Source of the DNA: Branchipolynoe longqiensis
Taxonomy: Eukaryota; Annelida; Polychaeta; Phyllodocida; Polynoidae
Assembly: GCA_030323885.1 (NCBI GenBank)
Contig: CM059194.1
Span: 25,950,363-26,014,362, forward strand
Direction: 5' to 3'
DNA length: 64,000 nucleotides
Shown here: positions 1-15,100 of the stretch, one piece after another
How the letters are laid out: every line of letters begins with the position of its first letter
Numbering within the stretch: the stretch's first letter is position 1
The notes under the pieces: generated by a model
What the model was told of the DNA's origin: nothing
Database searches by the model: none
Seen by the model: the letters and a program-made list of their open reading frames with translations, nothing else
Position numbers and translations under genes: made by a program

Positions 1-54
1 CACATATAATACTTCAGTCCGCATTTTCCCCATCTGTGCCTTTCAGTGCATTCG

Positions 55-142
55 TCACCGCTTGCTGCTCAGTCGGATGTGGCGCTCCTGCTCAAACTGG
101 CGCTGATCGGCCCTGTTCAGGAACTGTTGGCGCTCGATGAAC
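55..142 (-). CDS. CFDP1: CFDP1 terminal coding exon 9
   Basis: 88 nt from the acceptor ttacccag to TGA at 57-55. Encodes [20 protein letters not shown] and then HIRLSSKR, the C-terminus of the BCNT domain. Its acceptor and 5' half are repeated in degenerate tandem form just upstream in the intron. The 3' UTR runs off the window after about 54 bp; no AATAAA is seen in that stretch. Confidence 0.95.
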
Positions 143-3100
143 CTGGGTAAACCAAGAAAAAGGAGAAATATCTGAATAAATGTAAAAATAATACAAAATG
201 AGAGCAAGGTCTGATCGGTTCTGTTGGCGCTTAATGAACCCGGGTGAACCAGGAAAAAGGATAAATATCCTGTTAAATGTCAAAATAATACAAAATGAGA
301 GCAGGGTATGATCGGTTCTGTTGGCGCGTATTGAACCCGGGTGAACCAAGAAAATGGAGAAATATCCGATTAAATGTAAAAATAATACAAAATGAGAACA
401 AGGCCTGATGGGTTCTATTCAGAAATTGTTGGCGCTTAATGAACCTGGATAAACCAAGAAAAGTGAGAAATATCCTGTTAAAAGTAAAAATAATAAAACA
501 TAATAATAGAAAATAAATATCAAAATAATACAAAATGAGAGCAGGAAGGCACGATCGGTTCTATACACGAACTGCTGGAGATCAATCAATAAATCAATCA
601 ATCACTATGGGTGAAACAAGAAAAGGAAGACTAACGCAATATAATCACATACAATAATGTTGAATGTCAAAATAATGACTGACATTTAACATAATTATTT
701 AGTTTGATAAATGTCCAAGTTATGCAATATAATATTAATCTAACAGAAACTTATTTTCTCAAATGCCAAAAATCCGATTAATAAAATAACAGGACATGGA
801 ATTAACTCTTAACTCAATTTGTGTTATCATACAGAAAAGAATTCTGCTTTTAAAATAAAAGCTGTTAAATTGGTTCATGCACATACATAGACAACCAAAT
901 ATTTGCTCTTTGATTAAAGGGGCATTGTCCGATGATTTAATTTTTTAAATGTTGTTAATAGATAAATATATTAGGTTGATTATTATCTACTTTACTTTAG
1001 TTTGAAGAAACTTAGTTTAATTGGCTAGGTTTTCAGATATTTGAAGTGCAAGCATGCACCATTAATTTTGGTATGCACGCCAATACTCCTGACGCCTTCA
1101 GTAGCAACAGCTTCTATTAAATTAACCCAGTATTCCCTTCTATGCAGCAACAAATGCTTAATGAGGGCACCAATATCCAGGGGTACCAGTGACAAAAATA
1201 ACTCAAATCCATGGAAAACTAGTTGGGTCCAGGGGCATACTCCCCGGAAAATTGCTTAAACCTACGATAAAAATGGTGCACTGTCACCTACTTGGAAATA
1301 TTTTGGCCTTGAAATTCCAACTGTTTTAAGACTTCGAGAATAAGAAATAATTATGTGGATAATTTTTCGTGGACAGGATTTCACCCCCATGAATTTGGAA
1401 ACTTGTTTTCGCTGAAATCAACGATTTCGCTGAGAAATGGGATCCTACATGTCCAACATAGATACTGTATCTAAGTTGGACATGTTGGATCAAATCTAGA
1501 TAAGCGCTTTGGTTTCTAACATTTGATGCTTTCAATGTTTATCCGACTATGTGGCTTTAATGTTAAGTTTCACACTGACGACAAACAAAAAACTGCCAAA
1601 TTCACACCGTTAGTAGTTTCACTCACCCTTCCTTCCCTCGGTTGTGGATTTGGAGTTCTTCTGATATGCCTTCTTTCGTTTTAAATGCTTCCCAGTCCAT
1701 TTTTGATTTTTCCTGAAATCACATCACAAAGTCAAGCATGAAGTGGATATGAAGTGGTGTTCTCTGTGGCAGAGTGGTTAGAGTGTCTGACTTTTTTCTA
1801 GGTCGGACTCCTAATCTGAAGGTCAGTGGTTCGATTACCCTGTGCCCCCACCTCTGCCTATTTGGATTTCCACCGCTGTGTATAACTTACAGCGTCATCA
1901 AAGGCCAGTTGCTCTCATACCATGTCTATGTGGTGTGGGAGGTTAATAATCCCTTGGGTCGGTAAATGTGTAGGCTCGGGCTTTCTATCGACAAACTGTC
2001 TAATGGTGAAAACAAGCCTATTCAGGCTTATCCATGATAGGCAGTATAAATCTTCAACAACAATAATAGGGTCAGAATAATGACAATAGAACACACCGGA
2101 CATGGTGGTCGAATCAGTAGAGATCAGGAGTTCAATTCCCGGTTGAGTCAACCTAATGAGATACAAAATTGGCGCTCGGCATTATAGGATAGGGCAAGGA
2201 CTGGTTAGCTCAGTGTCAGGACAATGTGACTGAGTGGGATATCAGGTCATGGTGCTGATGGCCTGATTTCCCAATTTCCCAGTTGGGTAGCACTATAAAG
2301 TCGCCATGAGTGCGCACTGTCACAAGTCGGTACCCATCCTGATATGACCTTAGAGATGTTGCCGGGACGTAAAACTCCAATAACCAACCGACAGTAGAAC
2401 ACTCTCCAGACAGAGCCTGTAATGATTGGTCATAGGTATAGGGTGCAAAGACTATGCTTGGTGAAGCCTGACTTCCGGTAATTTCCCCCCCCCCCCATTT
2501 CCCAGTGCTAAGCCTATGAGAGGATTTCCGCAGATATAAACCAGTTGAATCGGGTACTGACTGGCAGCGTAGACTTGACCGACCACAGCTATTCCCTAAC
2601 AGTACAAAGCCCATAAACAAATTGATTGTTGTTGCTTACATCATAGATTTCTCGCACATTCGCACCGGTTTGTTGGCAGCAGTAACTGGTAACCATTGCC
2701 AGGGTCCGTACACATGTGAAGATATGGAATTTGAGGCTATTTCAAAGCTTTTCAAAGCTGTTTTTGATACAAATTCAAGACTATTTTCATTTGGATTTCA
2801 GGAAAAAGCAACTATGGCAAACAATGATTTCGGACTAATTTAGATCAGTGGGGAGAGTTTAATGGAGTTCAAGGCTTTCAAAGACCAATTACCCATGGAG
2901 CAAATGAAACGGGGCAAATGGAGTTCAAGACTTTTCATGACTTTCCTGCCCCGTACGGACCCTGAATTGCCATAAAGATAATCCCCGTTTAGTTACCATA
3001 TCATATATATTGCTATTTATATGTGTAAAAAAAGATTCTTTGCTTGCATGAACATGCCATTTTTAGTTGCTATTTGTTTCACATTCTAAGCCTTACTATA

Positions 3101-6100
3101 TTGTTGCTCTCATACCTGTGAGGGGTCGCCAGAGCTAATAAAATCATTGTCATTGTCATCATGGTTAAAGGAACAATAAGACATGATAGTGGGTACAATT
3201 ATATTCTCTGGCTATAGGACAGACGCCTCTAGCCTAGAACAAACACAAATGTCACCGCTACAGTGAGTGAGCGTAACGGTCGCTGAGGCGTGGAGAAGTA
3301 GGTGGTGCCATGCAGAGAGCTGAGGTTGTATCAGTAGATGACCTAATGCATAGACTCAACCAGCTGATGACTGAGGAGGCTGGGGAGTAGCTGGAATCTT
3401 CCGGCCTTATTATACTCGTATAATGGATTATACAGCACTTGATAGTTACCTATATAAATAAGGAACAGTAATACATGATAGTGGGTACAAGTTTATTCTC
3501 TGGCTAGTAGACAGAGGCCAAAGGACCATTTTGGTCACAAAGAGGTTGCAGCTACTGCATTAAACTCCTCCTTGCGACCAAAATGGTTACCTAGAGGTCG
3601 GCGACCATTGCTTTGGTCGCAAGGAGGTTGCTGGTGATTGTGGGTTCTTTGGTCCAAAGTTGTCGCAAAATGGACACAAGACGTAGTGTGACTGGGGCTT
3701 GAGTGAATGGCTGTAAACGTAGATCAATTACAAACTCACCAGGGTTCCCATCTTGGGCTTCTTGCCAATCTTTCCTAAAACGCTTCCTAGTCCTCCACCT
3801 CCTGGTCTCTTCAATCTGAAAAATAGCCATTAAAGCAGAACCTATGATAACGCAAACACAAATGCTTAGCGACATTATTTCTGCAAATAAGACATTCATT
3901 GTTAAAATGACACAATACAAATTTTATGCGGCGCATGCGCAGTGAACTGCTGAGTTCGAACCCTGGCTGCATCAAACCAATGACGTAAAAATTTATACTT
4001 GTCACTACCTAGTCTTGCTCTCAATATTATTAGGATAGGGTCAACAACAACAAGCAGTGGAATGAGGAAGACCAATTGTCCGTGATTGAAATTAATCCGG
4101 TAAAAACTTTATTTGCAGATTTGTTGTAACAATGTATTTTGCATAAGTATGAACTTTAATTTAATGTAACATTGGTTGCTCGGCTGGAAGATCACCCCTT
4201 GGGGAAGCCATAAAATTACCTTGCTACATGTTTGCGGTTAAATAAAACTTAAATCAAATCAAATCTACTAATGTACCCCATAGCTATGTAATGGCCAATA
4301 TTGAAAACAAGCCTGGGTACCCGGGCTTATATGCTATGGACAGTATAAATACAGCCTCAATAAAAAAAATTAAAATTAAAAAAATAAAATTGTGTAAAGT
4401 GTGATTTTTGTGAGCATAGTAACCTAGACATAAGCCCTACTACCACACAATAGCAGTCTCCTCTACACTGACCGATGTCATGTCAGAAGCACCCGACAGG
4501 TGGCAGCACACTAGGCTGGGATCCATATAGTTGATAAGTCAGCCTGTACTCCAACCCCCACCCCCACCCAGCACTTCATATTAGTAGTACCTGGGTATGC
4601 AGTCAGTTTCCACCAGAAAATAATGTGATGGTATGCAGAATGGGGGGGGGGGGGGGTGAGAGGTGGGGGGGGGGGGGAAGGGGGCTCTGGAGGCTTTGTT
4701 GTCTCTGGCTCCTTGAAGAACCATTAAGGGGAGACACGGGTAATTTGAACATGAATTTGGGTCAAACTGGTGATTTCTGGTTTTTGGTGTACTAATTTGG
4801 TGTAAATGATATGTTTTTTGGACAGATAATTACTTGACTGGATATTTGTGTATATAATATGGGATTCTAGATGATGATACTGGATTTTACCATTTGAAAG
4901 AAACACTTTGTGAACTTTGAAGCTTGTTTTCTCAGAACTGCTTTTCCCGGGGTTTTGCCAATTTGCCCCCTCTAAAAATGTAAGTTATAATTGTAGCAGA
5001 AAGTTGAAACTTGGGAGTCTTATGTAAAAGTTGCTGCTGAGTGCAATAAGATGGTTACAAACACTGTATCTTTCATAGTTCAAGAGGGATGGAGACACAA
5101 AAATTGACCATTGAATTTTTTTTTCCTCGGGTTCGTCATGTAGGGACATGTTGGTAATGACATATATAAATTCACAAACCACCTTCTTGCACTCAACTGG
5201 ACCAGTTCTTCATATAATAACTTGATTCAGGCAAATCTAGGCACATTCAGTATACTTCCTGGAGGGGGTAACATTTTTCTTTTTCTTTTTGCAAGATCCT
5301 TCATCATATGACCCCTACTCAAGATAGAGGTTTGAAACTCTGCAGACATGCTTCTCTTGATACACAGAATGTGTGCTCCAATTTTCAAAGCTCTATCTTT
5401 AATAGTTTTTGAGATATGGAAATCACCCAAAAATCACCAGTGTCCCGCCTTAAAAAAAACTATTTCAGGGTACAGAGTTGTACCCTCAGAACATTTAAGA
5501 GTTCAGAATTTGACCCATTTCACCCTCTGGGAAAAACCGTGTCATTTCTCATACATACCAAAGACCTTGAATAAACCAGGGACGACCCTTGGATTGAAGC
5601 GAATTGACAGTTTAACACATTAGAAAACAGTCTTAAAATTGTTTACCTTTTTTTTTTTTAAATAAGAAAATGCACTCACCTTCCAACCCTGACACCCACT
5701 AAAGACCGGAGCTAAATCTACAATACTGCGGTATATGCTAATTAACCAGAAATCCACTGTTAAAATAAAAAATAAATAAAATGTAAAAAGGGAGGGTAAT
5801 GCACCTACCCTAGGCCAGCAATGGATGGTCCACACGAAGACTTGGCCGTCTGTGCTTCTTGTTCCTGTTTCTCCTTCTGTTTCTGCTCAGCTTTAGCCTC
5901 TTTTGAATCGGCGTCCACTTCCTTAGTCACCCTGGAGGGTAAAAAAAACCACCAGCAATCACCAAGTTAAGTTAGGGGCCATCCAAAGTTGTTAACACTT
6001 TCACGGTTGTACAAAGAGGACTACTTTCCAGACCCCCCATCCCCCTCTTCCTCCAAAAGTAGTGCAGAGCAACATTTTACATACAATTTAAATTTACACT

Positions 6101-9100
6101 ATTAGCATAAGGTAAATATCGACATTTTTATTAAATAACAAGTCATACATTACTGACATCCCTCCCCCATCGTACGCTTTGTGTGACTGAAAATTTTGAC
6201 AACTTTGGACGGCCCCATAATAAAAAGAAATAAACCATTAAAAAATATGTTCCGGGAGATTTGTCTTCCAACAGGAAGCTGACGTCATCACGTGAACGCC
6301 AATGCTGGCAAAGCCGTAAAATATAGAATGGCATAAATATTGCTAATGTTGCAGATTTCGTATTTTGAGAGTAAAGAGGCAAACTAGTTTTTAAATATAC
6401 AATAGTCACAGCACAACAGTCTTATATATAGCGTTGTTCTAAATAATAAGTCGTCTAAAGAATCTTATATCTGTACCAAGGTTGGTTGGTTGTTGGAGTT
6501 TTACATCCTGACAACATCAAAGGTCACATCAGGTACCGACTTGTGGCAGTGCGCGCACACAGCAACTTTAATGCTGCCTGATTTAATGCTGCGCTTTATC
6601 GATTCGGCCACCGCGCCCGGTCTCTGTAAGGGAAGGGGGTTAACGTCCTAGCAACATCTAAGGTCATATAAGGACAGAAGATACCGACTTGTCACTGTAC
6701 GCTCTCAGGGTGACTTTATAGTGCTGCCCCACTGGAAGACCGGGTTGGCAACACCAAGATCCGGGGCAAATCCCAAAACCACCAGGGGGGAGGGGGGGGG
6801 GGCGCTGGGGAGGAGCTGGGGAAGATCACTTATTTTGTTAAAACTTACTTGATTACTTCTCCCGCAAAGTCAAACTCCTTGGTGATGGTGACCTTTTCTG
6901 GCTTTGTGGACATGGGCGTAGCTCCTGCTGTAGTCGTACTGCTGGCACTTGCTACATTACCGGTGCTCTTGGACTGTCAGCGAAGTGTTCAAAAGGGACA
7001 GCGTTAGTTAAAGCTATTTCAAGGCTGTTTTTTAAAAGGACTTCAGGCGAGTGTTGGTGTTTTGTGTGTAGGTATGTCGGATTATCTTATGCTGAATGGC
7101 AATTTCGGACTAATTTAGATCAGTGGGGACAGTTTAATGGAATTCAAGGCTTTTCAAGACTAATTACCCAAAATAGGTTAAATTCAAGGCTTTTCAAGGC
7201 CTTGAAATGGGGCAAATGAAGTTCAAGACTTTTCCGTACGGACGCTGGAAATAGCATCCATCATTTTAAAATCATTATATCCAAATGTACAGCCCCAGCC
7301 GACCCTGTCCTCCAGTAGCTGTAGTGCTCGTGGTGGTGGTTGGCCTGGGCTTAGGTCCACATCGACCACTCCTCTATATCAAACGCTTTATTAGAGTCCC
7401 AAACGATCGCCTATACAATACCATTGTAATGATAAAAAAAACTCTAAACTGACCACCTCTGTAAATGGACCATTTAAAGTCGGTCCCATGGTCGGTCGAT
7501 TTAGAGAGGTTTCACTTTAGAATCCAATCTAGATACATATAATTGGTTTGGTTTTGAAAAATTTATACTTTCATCGGACTATGCAGCTTTAATCTGTAAG
7601 TTAAAGTTGCATGGCCCGATAAAATATAATTTTGTAAAAATCAAAAGAACTACATACATTTGATCCTATATGTCCAACTTAGACAACTAGTGCATTAACT
7701 AATGATTCGGTACAGCATAGTCCTTGAATATATAAACCCATTCCTTTGGACACTCACTTTGAGACAGCCATTAAATAGGGAGACCACTAACCGAGTAGGT
7801 CAATCTCATGACCTTATTAGTCCTGCCCTCATTCCCAGTACCATATACAGCATTAGTCAGGTTCCAGATTACCCACACATTAATAGGTCACTCTTCATCA
7901 CGTGACAATCATGAGAAGTGAATCTGGGCCACAACAAGACTTTTGACAAGCTTGCCGAAATGATTTAGGGTTCTTTCAGCTCAAATTGCTCCAAAATTAG
8001 CCATTTTTCATAGAAATGACTCAAGAATAATAAATAGTAGATTATAATATTAATAGTCAACCTGATATATTTATCTAAAAAAGTATGCAAGAATTCGAAA
8101 GCCATCGGACTATGGAACTTTAAGAAACAGAAGGACTGCCATCGCCCACCTTAGGGGTGAGTGGTGAGAGCCCCAGCCGACCCAGTCTTCCAGTAGCTGT
8201 CGTGCTCGTGGTGGTGGCTGGCCTGGGCTTAGGTCGACTCGGCATGTCGGACATGAACGACGCCCACAGCGAGTCAGACTTCTTCTTCTCATCCTCCTGC
8301 TTCTTGACGGTGCGTTCCTCCTCCAGAGCAGCCTCCAGCTCCTGTAATGGTTGACGACAACCCCCAACGATTACCAAAGACAATGACTCAGCGCTTTCCG
8401 GTGAAATACAGATGCAGTGTTGACACCCAACGGCAAACAAGGCAATTGGACAGTTCCCCATGCCCAGCCTGAATGCTGTACCATTGAAACAAGGACACAG
8501 GCTCCCTAGACCAGCCTGACTGATGTACCATCAAAGGCAATGGACGACAATTATCTCCTAATATTAATAATGAAAACAATATTATAGTATAGTAGTAAAG
8601 TTCAAACATACTCTAAGCACCTTAATCTGTGTCATACATAAATAAAAATGTATGATTATGTCTGAGTAAGAATACTACTACACCTGATCAAAGACAATGC
8701 ACCTTGTTTGCTGTATGATGGTGCACTGCATGATTATTTCAGAAATTCCCATATGAAAGCTGAGTGGGTCTTGCCTTGCATTAATACAGTTTATTACTAC
8801 CACTCTGAATACCGTATCTGGCTGGCATAACCGCCGAATCAAATAAACAAAAGTTTTTCTGTCGGGTGAGCTGACCGGCGCGCAGGCCGGGTGCGTATCA
8901 GGTGGGCGCCGGGCCGGCCGAGCGCCGTGGTTATATACGACTACTGGCACGCCGCCTAGCGAGCAGCGGGCGCATAATGCTTAGCACGGAGCCGGCGCGT
9001 TCGAAACGCCCGAATATGACCAGCTCATATATATATTCGTCAATGCCCGCGGGTGCCTACACCAGCATATACTACCTATTACTCAGAGATGAAAGTGGTC

Positions 9101-12100
9101 TCCGGCAAAAAAAAACCCGGAAATCAGGCTGAGACCATGGAGCCACCTAGCGGGTTCCGACAGAACCAACAGCGATTTTCCATGAAAAGGCTGATGTTCC
9201 CACATAGAAATAGTCAGGGAATCGCTGATTTGTTTGTTGTAGTTTTACATTCTAGCAATATCTAAGGTCATATCAGGACCTGTTACAGTGCGCACTCATG
9301 GCAACTTTATAGTGATGTCCACCCTGGGGGACCAGGCACCCAGCCACACTATCCAGATACTGCGCTGACCAGCCCTTGCCCTATCCTAATAATGCCGAGC
9401 ACCAGGCTAGGAAGCGACAAGTATAAATTTGATGTCATTGGTTTGACTCGACCGGGAATCGAACTCCCGACCTTCCACACGGGAAGCCTGCACTATAGCG
9501 ATTCGGCCACCGCGTCCGATTCACTATTGAAATCAAGTTGTGAAAAGGTTATATTATGGTTTTATTGTACATTGCCATGCCATGGCTCCTGCTAATAAAG
9601 AAACTATTAAATTTACATTATCATCATAATATTCGTGCAATCTAGTGCTTTCGAACTTCTGCCATTTTTCCGATATAATGGATCTCACTTTTGCTTGAAG
9701 TAACTTTTATTATAAATATTTAAATGGTTAGGTTTGGAGATATTCAAAGTGAAAACATGCCACATTAATTTTGGTGTGCACGTCAAAATTCTGACACAAT
9801 ACGATTTAGCAGTAACAGGCTTAATGCAACAAATGCTTAATGAGTGTATCAGAATCTATGTTGGATATTGAGAATCAAATATAGATGACCGTTTTGGTTT
9901 AGAAAATTTGATGCTTTTATTGGACTGTGGAACTTCAATAGTTTAAAGGTTGTTTTTTTGTTGCTTGTTTTGTGAATTTTCTTTACCTTTTTGCGAGATG
10001 CATTCTCTTCCTTCTCTACCTCTGCTGCAGCTGCCAGTTCCGCATCGTCTTCAAGCCGAATACCTCCCTGTCTCTTTCTGTTGGCGGGACAGGGATCAGG
10101 ACAAACAATGATTACTCAACTTTTCTTCTTTATTTTTGTGATGAATTTATTTCATCATCATCATCATCATGCTGTCGGTCGCGATGCAACAAAGACTGCT
10201 TTCATTACTTGACTGCCGTTCTCCATTTAGCTCTCTGCTGTGAGAGTGATGTCCATGAGTCGGTCATTTCATGAAAGCTGCCTGCAAAAGTGTTGAAGTG
10301 CTGCTGGCTTTTTGCAAGTTACCAGCGGCACTCTCTTGGGGAGCAAATAGAGGTTTCACACCAGCAAGAACATGTCCAGACAGGCGCAAAATATTTGTCC
10401 CTGCAGTGGCTGGTCGGGGGATGTTGGGAGTTCCATACATCAACCGCCCTTAATGCTGCCACAGTGACATGGTTTTCTGTTTAGGGTTTGCTCCCATAGC
10501 CTTCGGTTCTGTCAAGAACCTGTACCACAAGGCAGTGGTTTACAACTCTGCAGGGCAGGGGCATCAGACTCCCTGAGGTATTGCAATACCCGCATACCTA
10601 TTTATTTACCCTGCTCATAACAGATAGGTGTGTTAACACTTGTTTTCACCGCTGGGCAGAACTAGTCCAATTTGATTCAAATCTTCTGAATTTTGTTTGA
10701 GTAATAATTTGGGTTTTCTTGCTTCTTGTTTATGGCTTGTAACTGTAGATGCAAACAAGTCCAAGATCCAGATTTTACTATACTTTGTGTTAGTCCATTT
10801 AAACATCATCTGTTTTTCTAGGTTACATTTAAAAAGAAAAAAAGTTTCTTAAACACTGCTATATTTTCTGCATTTCGTGTTGCAGCTGGCAATTAATTCC
10901 AAATATTGGCACTCATGTTACACTTGACTTATTATAGTTTAAAACAGATGGATGCATTCTAGCTGGTTTTAGGAATTAAACAAAGTCAATTAATGGATGG
11001 CTGCATACTGGATCTTGTCTTTACAAATTGGGTAACGGTCTTGGTGTTAAAAAAAAGGTACATGATTTAAACGTTCTCTTCTACTTAGTTATGGCTGAAA
11101 CAACCTCAATTTCAGAATCAACCAGTGAAATAGCACCAAGTGTAACCCAGAAAATTACTAAAAAAGGTCATTCTTAATTTACATTCAACATTAACAGTTG
11201 CCACTAGAATTTACACCAGAAAAAAACAACCCATAATGATCAGTTTCTAGAGTTTACAATAAATCACATGTTATTCTAATGTTGACAGCATTTAATGTTT
11301 TGGTCCTGTACTTTAGCATCTAAATTTCCAACTATTGCACTGCACTCTCTCTGAAAAATGCTAAGAACTTTAAATTGATTTTCCAGGCCTTTTCTTGGAA
11401 TTTCTGTATCTGTATCTCTCTCTCCCTCACACAGACACATACCTTATAACCCCAGGGTCGGCTTTTTTCTTAGTTTTCTTGACTCTCTTCTTGCCAGCAA
11501 GTTGTGTCGTCTCCTCACTGGCATCATCTATAAGTGCGCTCAAGTCTTCCTCTTCCCCAGAATCCTTTTCACTGCCACTGTTTTCCACAACTGTAAATGA
11601 CAAAAAGGACAACCCCATTCCCGTAAGTACCATGCCCAGTGACATTTTTCTTTCATAATCAAAAATGTATTTATTTAAATGCTAGCATGCTTCGTAAAAT
11701 ATTTCAATGTCATTCAACCGTGAACCTTTATCAGAAAATTTCAATCACGCTCAAATAAATTATGTTGTTGTTTGTAATTCACTCCTCTAGTTTCATTCAC
11801 CGCAAAATAATTTCATTTACACTTGGGTGAACCACTTAAACCAGTTTAATAAGCACTGTATTATTAATACACACCTTTATGGAAACCTAATAAATTAAAG
11901 GTAATTTCTTTTCGACGGAATATCCCATACTAATATTCAAATATTATTTTGGTACTTAAAAGTCTCACAACCAGGCATACAATTTATATATGGGATACAT
12001 GCACAATCTAATACAGAATTGGTATTATTCTAGATTAGAATTACAGGCACAAAGACAGAAACTCAAAACCATCAACGGACTATGCAACTTTAAAATAAAG

Positions 12101-15100
12101 TTGTGCTGCCACTTTTCAGCATTCTGTTTTTCGTCGCGCACCAAAAAGGCGGATTTAAGATATTAGATCTTTTCAAAATGAGATACAAAGGTACCATTTT
12201 GAAGCACACTAATTTTGACAGATTCTAATTTGTGTGTGATCAAAATCCAACATGAATTGACAGATACCCAGCTTACTGAAGTTTAAGGTAATTTTCCCTA
12301 CATTATGAGACTCTTGCTATTTAGCAGACCTATTTACCACTCCTTATTAAGGCACTTCTCTAATGCATTAGGTAATATTAGGTACTCCAAACTAAGGACT
12401 GGTTGCTGATGCTGACTGGCCATTGGAAAAAATAGGAGACGTTCTCTCAGCACAGTACCCCTCTTTGAATGTTGTGCGCTGCGAGTGAAGGCATTAGAGC
12501 TAAAAATAACTACTTTCACAGTAAAGTAGAGATCCCTAGCTTTAGTTTCGTATCCATTACGACCGACTTGGGGTGGGAAAAATTTGAAAAATTGAGGTTT
12601 GAAAACTTTGGAATGATAGTAAAAGGTGATTTAATCACACAATGTGCCATGTTTGATGTCAAATTACTCAACAAATATCTATTTGTAAGGTCTGAAATTT
12701 TTTTTATACTATATAAAAAATAAAATAAAATAGAAATAATAAGTTAAAATTAATTTGCCTTCAGCAGCCAACCTCATTTGCAGAATCATGAAAATGTGTG
12801 TAAAATTAAGGGCAAAAAATAAATATTAAAAAATCTAGAACTCAGGAACTAATAGACCAATTTTCCAGTATTATATATATTTGTAATCAGATTGATAGAG
12901 CTTTCCAACTCTACCATTTACAAATTAACTTCATGAAAAGAAAAATTTAGTTTGGAGTACCTACTAATAAATAAGATCTGAAATTCAACAACTTTCAAAT
13001 GCATATATATCTCGCTCAAATTTGGGAATATTAAACAAATTCAAAAAGCATATTGCTTTTTATCCATTGGAGCTTCCATTGAAATTGTAATATGAAAGTT
13101 TGGACCCATTTGACAATTTTAGGAGAGTACCTAGCTAAGCCTAAGCACTTTCCATTGCAATATGTTCAACTGAGATAGCATGCATTCCTTTAAAAATAGA
13201 CTGTAACATAATCATACCATCTGGCAATGTAATGAATGTTGGTCCAGTGCATAATGTTTCAGTTAATTAATATGAATGTAAATGACACCATCACGCATCA
13301 GTGACCATGTTACATGTAATAGAGATGAAATTCCTGACCAGTTATCTGGGCCCTGCCCCTGGCCTGGTCCCTGGAAAGTGGGGTCTGGGAAAAAAACTAA
13401 GTTAAACTCAAGGAACTTAAGGGAACCACTGTTTGAACAGTTCAATTAAATTAGATTAGAGTGTTTGAGCTATATGCTCAGGCCAAGTCGGAGACTCCAC
13501 CATCAGAGCCCATCACATGTGGTGAGGATGCTCTGTTCAGTTTTGTCATGTGCAGTAATGAGTTTGAATCTGCTGGCGTTAGCTGGGTGTATCATGGAAT
13601 CTGTGGTTCATCTGGTATTGTTGTGAACACCTTGTCACGCTGCCCGTTGAATGATTGTACACTGCAGTTTGATTGATTTCTAATGTAAGCTGGCATTGTA
13701 TTGAAGAGCTGTACTCCTTGGACAGAAAGACTGCGTTCCCGCAGTGTTCTTGTTGATTGTGAGGCTTTTGTATTTATTGCTGGTACCTTATCAAGTCTAC
13801 CATATCTTTTTGAATGATACGTTGTTATGCCATAGTTCGGTACTTTGCCTTTAATCATTTTCCAGGTGTATATAATTCTATATCTCTCACATCGATGTTC
13901 AATTGAGTAGATCTTGAGGAATTTTAGTCTGTCCCAGTAATCCAGGCTCTTGGTGTGTTCGATATATGATGTGAAGCTGCGTTGCAGTGACTCTAGCTTT
14001 GTCAGCTGTCCTCTAGAAGTTGGTATCCACAGTTGTGAACAGTAGTCTATCCATGGGAGTATTATGGAGTTCCACAAGGTTTTCATTACCCCAGCTTCTC
14101 TTGACTTAAATGTATGAAGCACCCATCCACTATATTTTCTGGCTGTTTGGCATAAATAGTCAATGTGTTCAGTGAATTTGAGGTTGCTTCCCATGTGAAC
14201 ACCAAGGTCTTTCACGCTCTTCTTTTCCATAATTTTCTCTCCTGAGGGGTTTATGTAAGTTGTATTCATTATCAGGTCTTGGTTTGTGCTCAGATTTCTT
14301 GACATTGTTTGAATGTTGCCAATTGTAAATGGTTTCCAGGTCTTTGTGGTGGTCCAGCAGATGAGTTTAGATTTAGTTTGTTACTTAACTTTTCTATTTC
14401 TTCTGGGCTGAAGTTGATATCGATAAGGGTTGGTTTGCTTTGGTCCACCTGGTAGAAGAAATGTTTTTTTGGTTTATTATTTTTTGATAATTATAGGCAC
14501 TGAGTTAGGGAATTTCTCTATTTCTGTTAGAAGTGCTTGAGGCACTTTTGTCTTTTATAAGTATCTCTATGATGTTGTGGTCAGAGAAAACTGTTGGAGT
14601 TGATTGTAGATTAGATCATGATTGTTTGTGAATACTTGGTCTAATATATTTTGTCCTCGGTTGCAGTTTTCACAATCTGTTTAAGGAACAGTTTTTCCGT
14701 GACTTCCATCAGTTTTGTTGCTTGATTTTGTTCTATTTTTGCTACCGTTGCCTGTGTATGTCCTAGAGGCCAGGTAATGTTTGGGAAATTGATGTCGCCC
14801 AGGAATATAATGTCAGGCCTTGGAGCCACCATGTTTGTTATTGCAGAGACGAGTTTGTGGAGCAAATCAACGAATGGGTATTCAGGGCAGTTTGGAGGTC
14901 TGTACACTATGGCTAGTATCATACTGAGTTGGATAATTCCAAGGCATAACAGGTTGCAATAGTCATTCGAACTATTGATTATTTCTTTGCACGTGTAGTT
15001 TTCGTCAATGTACAAAATAATGCCACCATGAGTTCTATCTTTTCTGTCACTTCTATAGATGCTGAAACCCTGCAGGTAAATTTCACTGTCCATGATATGG

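Noticed and set aside
1757..1850. tRNA gene
   Set aside because: A- and B-box-like words are present, but no cloverleaf can be drawn and a SINE body follows; the same holds for the heads at 9.5, 30.5, 49.9 and 58.6 kb.
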